This document shows, in pieces, positions 46,819 through 58,610 of a stretch of DNA of 64,000 nt. Location of the stretch: the NCBI GenBank assembly GCA_947683625.1, contig CANTUR010000837.1, positions 682,001-746,000 of the forward strand, in the 5' to 3' direction. The stretch is from Mallotus nudiflorus (lineage: Eukaryota > Streptophyta > Magnoliopsida > Malpighiales > Euphorbiaceae). Position numbers and translations under genes: made by a program. The notes beneath the pieces are model-generated. The model saw nothing but the letters and a program-made list of their open reading frames with translations, was not told the origin of the DNA and searched no databases. Each line of letters opens with the position of its first letter. The first letter of the stretch is position 1.

Positions 46819-48366
46819 TGTTGGGTTTCGTGATACAAACGCAGTGGAAAAATTAAAAATTTATCACGTTCCCAAATCTGAATCCATGTAATTCGACTAC
46901 TTGATTAAATCTAGGATTTCAAAAATTTCACCAAAATGCAGAAGAGGCAATATTTTCTGGAAGGATGAGAGGAGGTTCACACCGGTGACACCTTACCTCG
47001 AGCCTTTTGCTTTGGTTGTTCGGATCAAGACGTCTCCAAAAGGATACGTCCTTTATAGGTATCCACACGAACAGTCCTTCACAAAACGAATTGGAGTGTA
47101 TGTGCTAGCAACCTCCTTGATTGTCTCACAAATCAAGAACAAAAGAAAACTCTGTCTTTGTTTTCTAAGAAGAAAGAAAACGAATTTGGTGGCAGGAAAA
47201 ACAAGTGTGTGAAACCCTAGAGAATATAACATATTTATAGACTCCAAATTAGGGTTTCACCTACCAATGACCTTTTGGTAATTTCCATTTATTATATTAT
47301 GATTTTGTTTAAAAACAAATCAGAAATAATATCTTATTTATTTATTTAAAATAACATTTATCTTAAATAAATAAACAAATAAAAAAATAAATAAAACACT
47401 TTAATTATTTATTTTCACAGAGTTTATTTGGGTCTTATTAAACCCATATTCGTTTTGGGCTTGTTCTAAGTGTGTGACCCTGTAGGTTCACATAACATTG
47501 GTAGTGGGCCTAAATCTTTATTTAGGCCTACAAGTCATAAGTGGCCTCTAGTAAGACATTATGACTATCCAAGTCATGTGAAGTCAATAATCCGACATAA
47601 CCTAATTACAATGAATTTTATCGTCCTTTTATCACATGATATCTTAATTAAACATAAGGCATGGAATGTCATCGTTATATAGTTCAATATTATGACTTGA
47701 TTCCAAGTAGACTGAAAATGATAACTCTTTATCAATTCATTTTAACATGGCCATGCATTTTCCTTCATTCTATCTCATCAAGGGGCCCATAGATATTTTT
47801 CTCATGTTAATGAGGAATAAATCCCTTGTAAATCACTCACATTCCTCACATAACTAATTTCATATCCAACAACATCCTATTTAATCATTCGGTTAAAGAC
47901 AATGTTAGAATGTGTCAAAATATAAAATAGCTATGTAGAAATCTATGATGATTTCAAGGTTAAAGGACCAAAATAAAATTATTGTGATGAGATATACTTA
48001 TGACAATAATCTATGTAGTATTTTCATAGTGGGTCAATCCAGTACATTATCTCTCATCATGTACCTATGAGTTGACTTAATATCTCATATTCATGATTAG
48101 TAAAACATAACCATCAGTCAACTTCATACTAGCCTTAATATTTTAATATTTATATATAATAAATAAATGGCTAGGGATAATTAGAATAAAACTCTTATTT
48201 TAATTTAAGGATTTTACTATTAAGTCACATACTTAATGGCCTTAGTAAGAATTAACCATTCATATAATTATCATAAAATTAAATGATAATGAAATACCTC
48301 TTTATTAATAAAATAAGAAAGTCAATGCATAATCGCAAATGATTGACCTAGTGCATATCACTAACA
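46819..48366 (-). mobile_element. copia-type solo LTR
   Basis: On the minus strand it starts TGTTAGTGATATGCACTAGG and ends ATCACGAAACCCAACA. The style matches a widespread group of long plant copia LTRs (TGTTGGTGTATGCCCTAG type, as I recall it). Flanks AAGTG (46814-46818) and AAGTA (48367-48371) are a 5-bp target duplication with one mismatch. A TATAAATATG box lies on minus near 47237. No internal region is present. The 103-codon plus-strand frame inside it (46901-47212) is therefore not a gene. Confidence 0.75.
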
Positions 48367-49427
48367 AAGTAGCTAGTACTGGTGGATTCATTTTGTTTTT
48401 TTATTTGATGAAACTCAAGTGTGTAGTTAATAAATATGTGTGTTGTGTTCAATGAACATATAGTTTTTTAATGATGAAATTATATAAACTAATGAACCAA
48501 AGTATTAAAAGTGATGAAATTATAGTTGATAATTAATGAACCTTCATAGTTTAATCAATGAACTTATATTATTTGACCAATTAACCTATTAATTTTTATA
48601 ATATTAAGAGATCTGCATTATTTTAAACAAAAAATCAACATATTTTATGTTATAAACCTGCATTATTTAAATAATGAATATATATTATTTAACTAAAATA
48701 AAAATACAAGGAAAAGTTTATTTATTATAATTAAAAAATAAAAAATAAAAAAATTTATAAATGAATAAAATTTTTTAGACTAAAATCATGAATAAAAAAT
48801 CAAATTCAATCATTTTAATTAATAAATAAAAAGAAAAAAATAATGCAAGCTTATGGGATCTATATTTTGTATTCCCATTCTCTACTATTTCTGTCAAAAC
48901 ATATATAAATTTTCTCACTTTCCATAGCATGGCCATAGCTATGGAAACAAGACGGTTGCTTGCAAAAACAAAAGGCATGTTTTTAATCCATACGTGTTAT
49001 CGATCCCTGGTCCTTGTCGTAAAATGGACAAAGATTCGTGGTATAACAATCCTACAAAATTGATGTATCATTATAAAATTTCTTCCATAGAGGATCCAAG
49101 TCAAAACCTTTACAATTTTTACAAATAACAATACCAATCAGATTATCCGATTGGTATTTTTATTGATAATAAATAAATTAATCTCATACATGAATTAATT
49201 ATACAAATTTAATTTTGTAAATTTTTTTTGAATGGAAATAGTTTTATTACGGGCCGTGAATTTATTTTATAGCCTTCGCTTCTTAATTCATTTCCTCACT
49301 ATTTCATGGGTCAAGATTAGAAATTAATTTCTTGCTAAAAAAAATTAGAAAGTATTATTATTATTATTTTTATTGCAATCCCTAGCATTACTTTTTGTCA
49401 AACGAATAGCTTAGTTTTAAACATATG
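48367..49427. other. AT-rich spacer
   Basis: No gene or repeat of note. It precedes the large Tat/Ogre-type element. Confidence 0.5.
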
Positions 49428-51394
49428 TGTTGACACCTGATTCAATCGGCTCAAGATAAGAGGCAAACTGTGAATACTCAGTTTGATCAGTTTGCTATAG
49501 AGTCCGATGATAAGAAATGCAAGTCTTGAATGCAAGAAAGAAGCCCAAACTTTCTTGAAAATGGATCTAAAAGTTTAAAACCTAAAATCTCAGCCCAAAC
49601 CCATTCAGAAGTAAGCCTAATCCACCTCGGCCCATTTGACCTATTGCAGAGTCAGGCCAGAGAGGCGGTGTCTCTTTGAAGAGGCGATTGCCTTTATGGC
49701 AGCACGTGATCGCTTCATCACCTGCTGCCATAAAGGTGATCGTTGCCTTATCGCAGAGGCGTCGCCTCTGCAGTAGCCACTTGCCTCTGCATTTAATAAT
49801 GCAGAGGTGACCATGGCAGCGAACTTGGTGGGCCGAGCTTCCACTGAACTCAACTTATTTCATGAAGAAGGAGATTTTTTAGAGAAGTGGAGAGCTGGCA
49901 ATAATGAGTAAAAAGAAGTAAGGGTATGGGTTATGCACGAGATAAAAAAGGGGAAGAGGAGAAAAAAAAGAGGCTGGCAACCATAATAAAAAAAAATAAG
50001 AAAAAAAGGGAGCTCTGAGAGTAGAAGAAAAATGTCCTTGAGTGAGGGAATAAGGGGAATCAAGTCAAGTTCAAAGGTCTTTTTGAAGGAAACAGGTGAA
50101 AAGCTTGTATTCAAGTGAAGTTTAATACCCACATCCAACTCTAAGGACTAACTATTTTGGAAAAGCTCATATTTTAGTAATGATTTTAATTTCTCTTCAT
50201 GTTAAAATTATAGATTCGCATAACTTCTTATTTATTTGCTTATTTATTCATTTTCTTGTGTCCATCACCTATGTTATACCTTGTCCCTAATATGATCCAT
50301 TAAGGTGTTAAGTGCACTTGTAATTCTTATTCATTTATATCACTTATTGCTTGCTTAAAATCAAAGTTTACTATTTATTAGAGTTGCCTGTGTCTGTTAG
50401 TTAGGAAATGCCTCTGCAAAAAGGTGTTGTCTTTTTGCCATACGGCAATCACCTTATGACAGAGGCAATCGCCTTATGATAGAGGCAATCACCTTATGAC
50501 AGAGGCAATTGCCTCATGACAGGGGTGATCGCCACTCTCACAAAGTCCTGCATGACCTTGTCTTAACTTTCTCGTAAATTATGCATGATTCTTGAGAAAG
50601 CTCATGCTTTGTCTTTTCATTTATATTTTACGATCATTTTATTATTATTTTTTACCAATATTTTAGATATATATTATTCTTATTAGTATTTTATTTAATC
50701 TAAGAGTTAACTTTGCAATTTCCTCTTGTAGGTTTGTTTATTTTATTTTTTGAGAAAGGGCTAACTTGTGTTTATTGCAGGGGGTTATTTGGTGATTCTT
50801 AATCACCAAATATCCATTCTATTAATTAGTTTGTAAGAGGTTTTATTGGTCATTCAAGAAGTTTACTTTCAGTTTTTTTATGGTCTATTTTTCATTTAGT
50901 TTACCTATTTCTTGTACAAAGTATTATAAGCCCTAATCCTTTCCCCATTCATTCGGAATGTATAGTTGTAAATTATTACTTGTTTTATTCACATTGAATG
51001 TTAGGACTCAAAGCATAAAATGGGATTAATGTGAAAATTTGTACCTTAATGTAAAACTTGACTAATTGTTTGAAGGTAATTATAATTTGCATGTTAATAA
51101 AGAAATAATTGAAGAATTAAAGGTGATAAATTACAAAACACAAACGGAGGCCAACCACAAGGTTAGGTGAACATTCTAAAGCCCATGCCTAGTTTCTAAA
51201 CTCATTCTCTGATGATGGCTTTTTAGGAACCTCCATGGAAATTAGTTGTTATATAGTATGTCTCGGGTCTCATCTGGGTGGCAACATCTCCGATTAGGCT
51301 TTATGAACTACTTCGTATTTCCTAGTAGGCCTCGAGCTCACATAATGTCATGGTTGCCAAATACTTAGGCACCCACTAAACCCCATTGCCTACA
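49428..51394 (+). repeat. 5' LTR of the Tat/Ogre-type element
   Basis: Starts TGTTGACACC and ends TGCCTACA, 1967 bp. It contains short GC-rich quasi-palindromic motifs around 49690-49800 and a 20-bp minisatellite (50444-50533). The end is fixed by the primer-binding site. The 3' third matches 39270-39620. Confidence 0.8.
50444..50533 (+). repeat. 20-bp minisatellite in the LTR
   Basis: About 4.5 units of ggcaatcaccttatgacaga with C/T changes (caatcacc, caatcgcc, caattgcc). It is related to the gcgatcgcc-type motifs elsewhere in this element. Confidence 0.9.
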
Positions 51395-51395
51395 G

Positions 51396-51413
51396 TGGTA
51401 ACTCCACTGGGGA
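51396..51413 (+). promoter_or_regulatory. Primer-binding site, Ogre type
   Basis: TGGTAACTCCACTGGGGA, close to the TGGCGACTCYGCTGGGGA site used by Ogre elements (tRNA-Arg by published description). The changes are transitions. Confidence 0.8.
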
Positions 51414-52406
51414 TAGAGAAACTGATTCCAAGTGTTTTATAATTTATCATTTTTAATTATTCCTTTATTTCTTTTGCATTTCTATTGCATTCACTACACT
51501 TTTTGTACATAATGAGCATTTAATCATAATTAACATAATGATAATTATTGTTTTACTACCTATGTTTCACTTAAACTTAGTGGTGAAATATTTAATTATT
51601 ATCACTCACGACACGTACTTATCCACGTCGTATGGACCCTTGATTAGGGAGACACATATGGATAGGAGTTGAAGCCTACTACCCGAGACTCAAGCTCATA
51701 TATTGACCTAGAAATTTCTTTTAGGAATTTTCCAATTGCATGTGTTTTATGCCCTTTAATGGGTCCTTAAAATAAAACTCAAGCCTATTATAAATGGACT
51801 TTGTCGAGAGGGGCCTTTTTTATATCAATTTTTAGCCTGTCTCGAGTAAATGTTACCAAATGGTCCTCTTATACCTGTTGTGGCCCATTGAGATAGGTTT
51901 TGACAAGGTAAGGCCGTAATGTCATTCTCGGCCTGCTAAGGATGGACTTTGGATTTATTTAGAGGATCCATTACTTATTTGCTCCATTTTGAGAGTTATC
52001 TTGCATAGCGATGGTTTTGTTATCCCTTGTTGATAATTAAAATCTAAACAAAAAAATTCTAGGACAAGAAACTTACCATTGAATATATGTGTGGGAGAAA
52101 TAAAGGTGGAGGTTATCATTTTTTAAAGCTTTGTATTTTGCCTCTATGTTATATATATATTAAGTATGCGTGTTTATCTTCTTGCTTTCTTTGAATAAAA
52201 AACGGACTTGCATATCATGCATACACATCATGCATAATTCTGACATATGGTCTTGTAGCAATATAGATCCTTTGAGCTCATTTGGGTGGGTCTGATCTTG
52301 TTTGGGGTGCTTATTTGGAAATTCAGAGATAGAAATGGCATGAGGTTTTGATCCCAAGGCTTTTAAAGTATAGTTCAAAGAAGAAGTATTCACTAAGACC
52401 TGGTCT
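51414..52406 (+). other. Leader between primer-binding site and gag
   Basis: About 1 kb, untranslated or degenerate. No extra ORF is recognised here. Confidence 0.5.
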
Positions 52407-53560
52407 ATGATGAGAGAGATGATAGGAGAAATAACCAAATTAATAAGAGAAAATCAACCTACACAATCAATTAACCTGATTGATCTTAATATTGAAATCC
52501 AAGTGAGAGAAAGGGAAGGAGATGATGTGATAATATTGGCTGATCCACCAAACCAAAGGAGTGTGAACCAAGTTGAGAATGTGGAACAGTCTAATTGGGC
52601 CAAGAATATAACCAAGGCCATAATATGAAAGAGAAGGGCATGGATACTCTAATGAACTACACTGATTTGAACCTGGATGAAGAATATGACATTTTACCCT
52701 GAAAATTTAAATTCCATGACATGAAGAAGTACTCAAGGACTAAAGACCCATATTTATATCTAAAATAGTATATGACATATATGAAAGCTATCGAGTTGAC
52801 CAAAGCCCAAATAGTCAAATAGTTCCCTATGTCACTAGAGGGTGCACCAATTCAATGGTATTATGCTTTGGAACCATATGTCCAGTCTGATTGGAAAGAA
52901 TAATGTGCTACATTTGTAAAGCAGTATGGTTTTAATGTGCAGTTTGAGGTATCTTTAAGGGATTTACAGAACACTAAGCATAAGTTTAATAAGTCTTTCA
53001 CTAATTATTTGACTCGTTAGAGAGGGAAGTTGGCCCAAATGAGATATAGACCTACTGATTCAGATCAATTGATGTTAGCAATGGAGGGATGTGTCCCAGT
53101 GTTATCTAAAAACCTGAAGGACTTAGGAATCGAAAAATTTTAAGAGTTATATAGATTTAGGGTCCAAAAATAGTCAGACTTGTCCCAAAAGAAGAGGTTC
53201 TTTGGAGGAAGATCTAGGGGCAAAGATGGAATCGACTCTAGTAGCAATGTGCAAATCAATGCTATTAGACAACTGAGTAGCAGTGTTTAGATTGGCATTG
53301 CCAAGTAGACTTAGAAGTTCTCAAATTGGGGATAACCTCTTTTTAAGGTCCTTGAGAAGCCGATAGAGAAGAATTTGTTAAGACCCTTTCCTTCCCAACA
53401 ACCTATGCAAAATGTTAACCCAAAACTCTTTTATAAATTTCACTAGACCATTGGACATGAGACTAACAATTGTACCTAACTGAGATAAAAAATCCAAGAC
53501 TTGATTGATGCCGGTAAAATCACTGATCCTGAAACTTGAAAGCCAAACACCCAAAATAAC
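52407..53560 (+). pseudogene. Tat/Ogre gag (degenerate)
   Basis: Starts with MMREMIGEITKLIRENQ. After a frame change the capsid domain reads KKYSRTKDPYLYLK, SLEGAPIQWYYALEPY, KQYGFNVQFEVSLRDLQNTK and SFTNYLTR(stop)RGKLAQM. The tail has the Ogre-type motif FHQTIGHETNNC...IQDLIDAGKI (about 53437-53518). Many Trp or Gln codons have become TAG/TAA (for example K*FPM, TR*RGK). Confidence 0.85.
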
Positions 53561-53767
53561 TCATTGCCCAACAATTAAAATGTACCACCACTAAATGTAC
53601 CTATCTTAATGATCAAGATAGGTTTAATGGAAGAGAAAATATTAAACTCTTTTGTTGACACCATCCCTAGCTCACTAAAACCTAAACCAAATGACCTGAG
53701 CCAAAATGAACAACTTATAGAGCTTGCCATGCACGTTTTGGATATTTAGAGCTCTAATGATGAAGAT

Positions 53768-53781
53768 GGGGGGGGGGGGGG
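53768..53781. repeat. G14 homopolymer
   Basis: Fourteen consecutive G on the plus strand between gag and protease. This is unusual in such AT-rich DNA and could be an assembly or polymerase artefact. Confidence 0.85.
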
Positions 53782-53814
53782 TGAATAGATCTATAGGAAA
53801 ATAAGGAGAGTAGG

Positions 53815-54588
53815 GTGAGCCAACTAGTAAGGAAGGTTGAAAAGAAAGAAGAAGGAACCAAAATTACCAAACTTGAACTAAAAAATATAGAGAATTCAAA
53901 GGAAGAGATGAAGAGTGATGAAGATACTATTGCTAGTGTTTGGGAGTTGCTTATGCATTCTAGAGAACATCAGGAAGCACTACTTTTGGCTCTGGACCAT
54001 AAAAAGATCTTTACGGGTTGTACCTTTAAACAAATGGTTAGTTCATTAATAGAAACCCCTCAAGGAGCCATTATATTTTTTGATGACGATCTACAATTAG
54101 AGGGAAGGGAACACCACAAAGCTTTGTTTATTAAGGTTGAATTAAAAGGAAAAATGACTTACTATATGATGGTAGATAATGGTTCTGCCATTAATATGTG
54201 TCCATTAAAGATTCTGCTAAAGTTGTGGTTGATTGTAGTAGACTTAAGACCTTCTAAAGTGATTATCAAGGCTTATGATGATACAAAGAGGCATGTTGAG
54301 GGGACATTTAGGGCTTTAGTTAAGACGGGACTTGTCAAGACTAGGGTCAACTTGCATCTAATTAATATTCCTGTGGCCTTTGCTATCCTATTTGGAAGGC
54401 CGTGGTTTCATGCTTTGGGTGGTGTGCCCTCCACTTTCCATCAGAGAATTAAGTTTCCATACGAAGACAAGGTTGTCATTATCTTTGCAAAAACTGAAGC
54501 TGTTGTGGCTACTTTGAAGATGGCTCCCAAGGAGATCCTTATAAGTCCATGTTTTAAAGTTTGCATAATTTATGAGGATGATAGATGA
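53815..54588 (+). pseudogene. Tat/Ogre aspartic protease
   Basis: The longest open frame of this element (257 codons). Motifs in order: ALFIKVELKGKMTYYMMVDN, GSAINMCPLKILLKL, then ILFGRPWFHALGGVPSTFHQ and RIKFPYEDK, the usual retropepsin-like region of Tat/Ogre elements. The active site is D-N-G-S-A where D-S-G-S-A is usual; Asn for Ser may reduce activity. The frame is intact at both ends, but the neighbouring gag and RT are broken. Confidence 0.85.
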
Positions 54589-54606
54589 GAGGTTTTTGAA
54601 CATGAT

Positions 54607-55489
54607 GTGCAACATGAAATTCATGCTTGGCATGGGACTAGGAAAGAACCAAAATGGACCCTCAAAATTTATGGAGTGCTAATTCTGAAGCACGGGGTAG
54701 GATATAAAGGGTCTGATGATTCTGAGGAAGAGTTTGACATTTGGGATCAGCTTGAGAGAAGAGAGGAAGAAGTCATGGTTGAGAGAAAGGCTTTATAAGA
54801 GACTTTCATGAGGGAAGGCACTGGTTATCCATATAAGGGAGCTCTTGAACCTCTTTTGATGGCTGGGGAAGTGGTCCTAGGATTTGAAATCTTTGTAGAG
54901 TTTATGAATGGGGTAAAGCAAGTAGCTATTGAGGAAGTTCCTGTGGAAGAGTTAGTACCGACTAAGGAGAACATTACTGCTCTAGAGCTGAAAGATGTCG
55001 ATAGTCAGAATGAGGAGTTGGATCTCAAAACCTATGTCCTCAATTCCATTATGGATGTTTTTTTATGATGACTTTAATGTTTCCCTTATTACTCTATTTG
55101 AAACTGATGACTTGTTCTTTTTAAAAGTGAATGCAATGAGGTCTGATTTTGCTTACTAGTGTGATGTGTTTCCTAATGGTTATTCTATTTGTAATGATCA
55201 TTTCATGTATATATTTGACATTAATTCCATGCAAACATAATTATTTAATCTAGGAAAAAATGATAACCCTAAATTATAATGTTTGCTTCTGATTTAACTC
55301 ATGGTGAGAGAGAAAAAAATGTTAAAAATAAGATAAAGAGTATTTACTTAGGGCTACGAGGACATTCCAGGAATTGACAGGGAAATCACAAAGCATAGGA
55401 TTCCTACTTATCCTCATATATCACACATAAAGCATAAGAAAAGAAGATTAAGGTTGGAATAGCTTTTTTAATCAATGAAGAAGTTGAGA
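54607..55489 (+). pseudogene. Linker between protease and reverse transcriptase
   Basis: Two short frames (54607-54798 and 54808-55068) with KDVDSQNEELD-type acidic tails. Beyond them is AT-rich DNA up to the RT, where Ogre elements carry an intron; I see no proven splice sites. Confidence 0.5.
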
Positions 55490-56690
55490 AGTAGCTAAAG
55501 GTGAAATTTTTAGAAGTAGTAGATGACACCCAATGGTTAGCAAATATAGTGCCAGTCCCTAAAAAAGATGGAAGGGTCAGAATGTGTATGGATTATAGAG
55601 ATTTGAATAAACCTTATCTTTAAGATGATTTTTTTTCTCCTACATATTGACACACTTATTGATAGTGCAGCTTCTAGTGCAATGTACTATTTCATAGATG
55701 GGTTCTCAGGGTATAGGCAATTCATGGTGGTAGTAATAGATAATTTAAAGACATCTTTCACCACTAAGTAGGGCATCTATTATTATCTGGTAGTATTGAT
55801 TGGATTAAAGAATACGGGGGCCACTTATTAGAGGATGGTGACTGCTCTATTACATGATATGATCCACAATGAGATAGAAGTGTATGTGGATGATATGATG
55901 GTGAATTTTACAACTAAAGGACATTTTGAAGCTCTAGACAGGTTCCTAGCAAGGGTAGAAAAGTAAAATCTCATACTAAATTCAAAGAAGTGTGTTTTTA
56001 GGGTAATGTTTAGGAAACTGATGGGGCACATTATTAGTCTGAAAGGAATAAAAGTGGACCCAGACAAGGTCAAGGCAATTAAAGAGATGCTCACATTAAA
56101 AAATGAAAAAGAAGTTATGGGGTTCATCGAGCGATTGTAGTAAATTAGTATGTTCTTAGCCAAGTTAACTACAATTTGTGAGCCAATTTTCAAACTTTTA
56201 AAGATGAATCAACCAGTGATATGGGATGATAAGTGTCAATAGGCTTTCAAAACTATTAAGAGTTATTTGATGAATCCTCCTATCTTATAGTTGCCAAAGC
56301 TAGGTAAACCCTTAATTCTTTATCTGGAAATTGAAAAAGATAATGTTGGCTTAAGAAAATGAAGGGAAGGTTGAATATGTAGTGTATTACCTGGGTAAGA
56401 AGCTTTTTCAATACTACATTCTTGTAGAGAAGACCTACTTAGTTATGATTTGGGTTACAAAAAAGCTCAAGCATTACTTCCAGTCTCATAGAGTATAAGC
56501 AGTTTCTTAACATGATCCCCTTAGATACCTTCAGTAAACTCCGTCACTCACAGGAATTTTAGATAGATGGTTGGTTTTGCTCATTGAGTTTGACATAGAC
56601 TATGTAGCAAAGAAAGTAGTAAAAGGAAGGGCAGCAACAGACTTTCTAGCTTAGAATCTAGTAACTGATGAATAGGAATGGGAATTAGAG
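55490..56690 (+). pseudogene. Tat/Ogre reverse transcriptase and RNase H (degenerate)
   Basis: Blocks in order: ANIVPVPKKDGRVRMCMDYR, DLNKPYL, AMYYFIDGFSGYRQF (first catalytic Asp), FTTK(stop)GIYYYLV and MIHNEIEVYVDDMMVNF, where YVDD is intact (about 55876-55900). Later: NSKKCVFRVMFRKLMGHIIS and KGIKVDPDKVKAIKEML. The gypsy-type RNase H follows (QPVIWDDKCQ, LILYLEIEKDNVG; later ILVEKTYLVMIWVTKKLKHY). There are at least a dozen stops, most at Trp or Gln positions. Confidence 0.9.
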
Positions 56691-56734
56691 TTCCCAGATG
56701 AGCATCTAAGGGCAATAGAGGTCCAAGGATCAAA

Positions 56735-57126
56735 AATGTACTTTGATAAATCCATTAATAATAAAAGAGTTGGTATTGGTGTAATTCTGATCATGCTATA
56801 AAGAGAAATGATCCTGATGGCAAAGAGACTTGAATTTGGGGTAATGAATAATCAAGCTGAGTATGAGGAATGTGTCTTCGGTTTAGAAGCATTACGTAGT
56901 ATGGGGCTAGAGGATGTCACGATGTATGGAGATTCTATGTGGGTTATAAAACAAGCTTCCAAAGAGTGGGAAGTAAAGGAAGATAGACTGCATCTATATT
57001 AGGGTTATGTGGCTACTGCTTTATTATCGTTTACTCAATGTAAGTTTATTCATCTACCAAGGGAAGAGAGCTAGATAACTAATGCCCTAGTAACTTTGGC
57101 TTCTATATAGGAGAGTGGGAAATGAA
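56735..57126 (+). pseudogene. Second RNase H (archaeal-like, aRH) of the Tat/Ogre element
   Basis: After the first RNase H comes a separate RVT_3-type domain: KMYFDKSINNKRVGIGVI, then FGVMNNQAEYEECVFGLEAL, MGLEDVTMYGDSMWVIKQAS and KEWEVKEDRLHLY, then HLPREES and ALVTLAS. The spaced Asp, Glu and Asp residues of RNase H are present (YFD, AEYE, GDS). A duplicated RNase H of this class is the signature of the Tat clade (published as the dual-RNase H arrangement). Confidence 0.85.
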
Positions 57127-58490
57127 CAGAAGTTAAGCCTTTAATTTTAGCGAAGTCCCAAAACCCTTGCTATAAAGAAATAAAGGTAATGCCAGTTGAT
57201 ACAACTAAGGGGTCATGGTTTTATAATTTATAGTGATATTTGAAAATTGAAAAATTCCTAGAGGATGCTAATATGAAAAAAAGGATGTCGCTACAAATGT
57301 TATTATTGCAGTTAATCAGCTGTAATTGCATGTTGTACAAAAGGATGCGTACTGGTGTCCATTTGAGATATATTGATAAAGAGGAAGCTCAAAAACTTAT
57401 GGAAGCAATCCATGAGGGAGTGTGCATGCCATATATAAATGGGATAGTCCTTGTAAAGAAAATAGCTCTTTAGGGTTATTTCTGGCTAGCCATGGAAATA
57501 GATTGTGTCAAGTTCATAAAGAAATGGCATAATTGTTAAGCTTATGGAGATGTGAGTAACCTACCTTCAATGGAGCTTCAGGGAATGACTTCTCATTAGC
57601 CCTTTACTATTTAGGGAATTGATATTATAAGAGAGATAAGATCAAGAGCATTAAATGGCCATTGATACATTATTGTAGCAATTGATTATTTATCTAAGTG
57701 GTCAAAGCTGAATCGAATACCATTGTCAACTCCAAGCAAGTGTCAAGATTTATTATGAAAAACATAATTTGTTGGTACAGGTTACTTCACCATATTGTCA
57801 TTGATTATGGTGTTCAATTTCTAGTAGAGAGGAATGTGTTGTTACAAGAATATAAGATTGAGCATCATAAGTCATCTCAATATAGGCCACAAGCAAATGG
57901 GGCAGTAGAAGCTGCAAATAATAATGTAAAGAAGATCCTAGCTAAGATGATGAAGAATTATCAGGATTAGGTAGATTACTTGCAGATTGAATTATGGGGA
58001 TACATAACTACTACCAAAATGTCAACTGGGGTCACTTTGTATTCTTTAGTGTATTACCAATAGAGGTTGAGATCCGATCACTAAGGGTTCTTTTAGAGTC
58101 TAAGATCCTCAATCACTAAGGGTTCTTTTAGAGTCTAAGATCCTCAAGTACCAATAGGTGGAAAGTCGATTGGCACAGTTGACGTTGCTGGAAGAGAAGA
58201 GGATGAGAGCTATGTATGACTCTCAACTATATCATAAGAGGATAGCCTGGGTTATAATAAAAAAATCAAGCTAGGAAAGATTAAAGAGGGAGATTTGGTG
58301 TTGAAATGTACAAAATTGATCATGATTGAGCTGCAAGGGAAATTCAAGCTGAATTAGGAAGGCCCGTATATGGTGAAAAAGTTATTTTCCAAAGGTACTT
58401 CTATCCTATCTAACATAAAAGGGCATGAATTCAAAGAACCTATTAACCTGGACTAGCTTAATAAGTACTTTCTATAAAAGTTTGTCTAGA
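57127..58490 (+). pseudogene. Tat/Ogre integrase (degenerate)
   Basis: The zinc-binding region is weak (GYFWLAMEIDCVKFIKKW-type text with CxxC remnants). Core: GIDIIREIRSRALNGH and IIVAIDYLSKW (first Asp), then VIDYGVQFLV (second Asp, about 57800), then RPQANGAVEAANNNVKKILA (Glu, about 57905). The C-terminal part reads LEEKRMRAMYDSQLYHKR and a degraded PYMVKKLF-like end. It is broken by TAG codons and by a 35-bp tandem duplication at 58077-58146. Confidence 0.85.
58077..58146 (+). repeat. 35-bp exact tandem duplication in the integrase region
   Basis: atcactaagggttcttttag...gatcctca appears twice in direct succession (58077-58111 and 58112-58146). 35 is not a multiple of three, so it shifts the frame. 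Confidence 0.93.
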
Positions 58491-58610
58491 GAGAAAACCT
58501 CGAAAGAGGTTATCTAGGCAAAAGTTAGAGACAAGAAAAAATTAATTAAAAAATTAAAAATCTCGTTAGATTGAAAACCTTAAAAGAGATAGTCCAAGCA
58601 AAAGTTAAGG
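58491..58610 (+). repeat. Two 'gaaaacctYRaaagaggt' units past integrase
   Basis: gaaaacctcgaaagaggtta...gcaaaagttagagac and gaaaaccttaaaagagatag...gcaaaagttaaggac, about 80 bp apart. This line is common after integrase in plant Tat/Ogre elements. Confidence 0.7.

Noticed and set aside
46901..47212. 103-codon plus-strand frame
   Set aside because: Inside a solo LTR whose coding sense and promoter are on the other strand; no family features.
57240..57473. Separate small ORF
   Set aside because: It is part of the integrase N-terminal region of the Tat/Ogre element.
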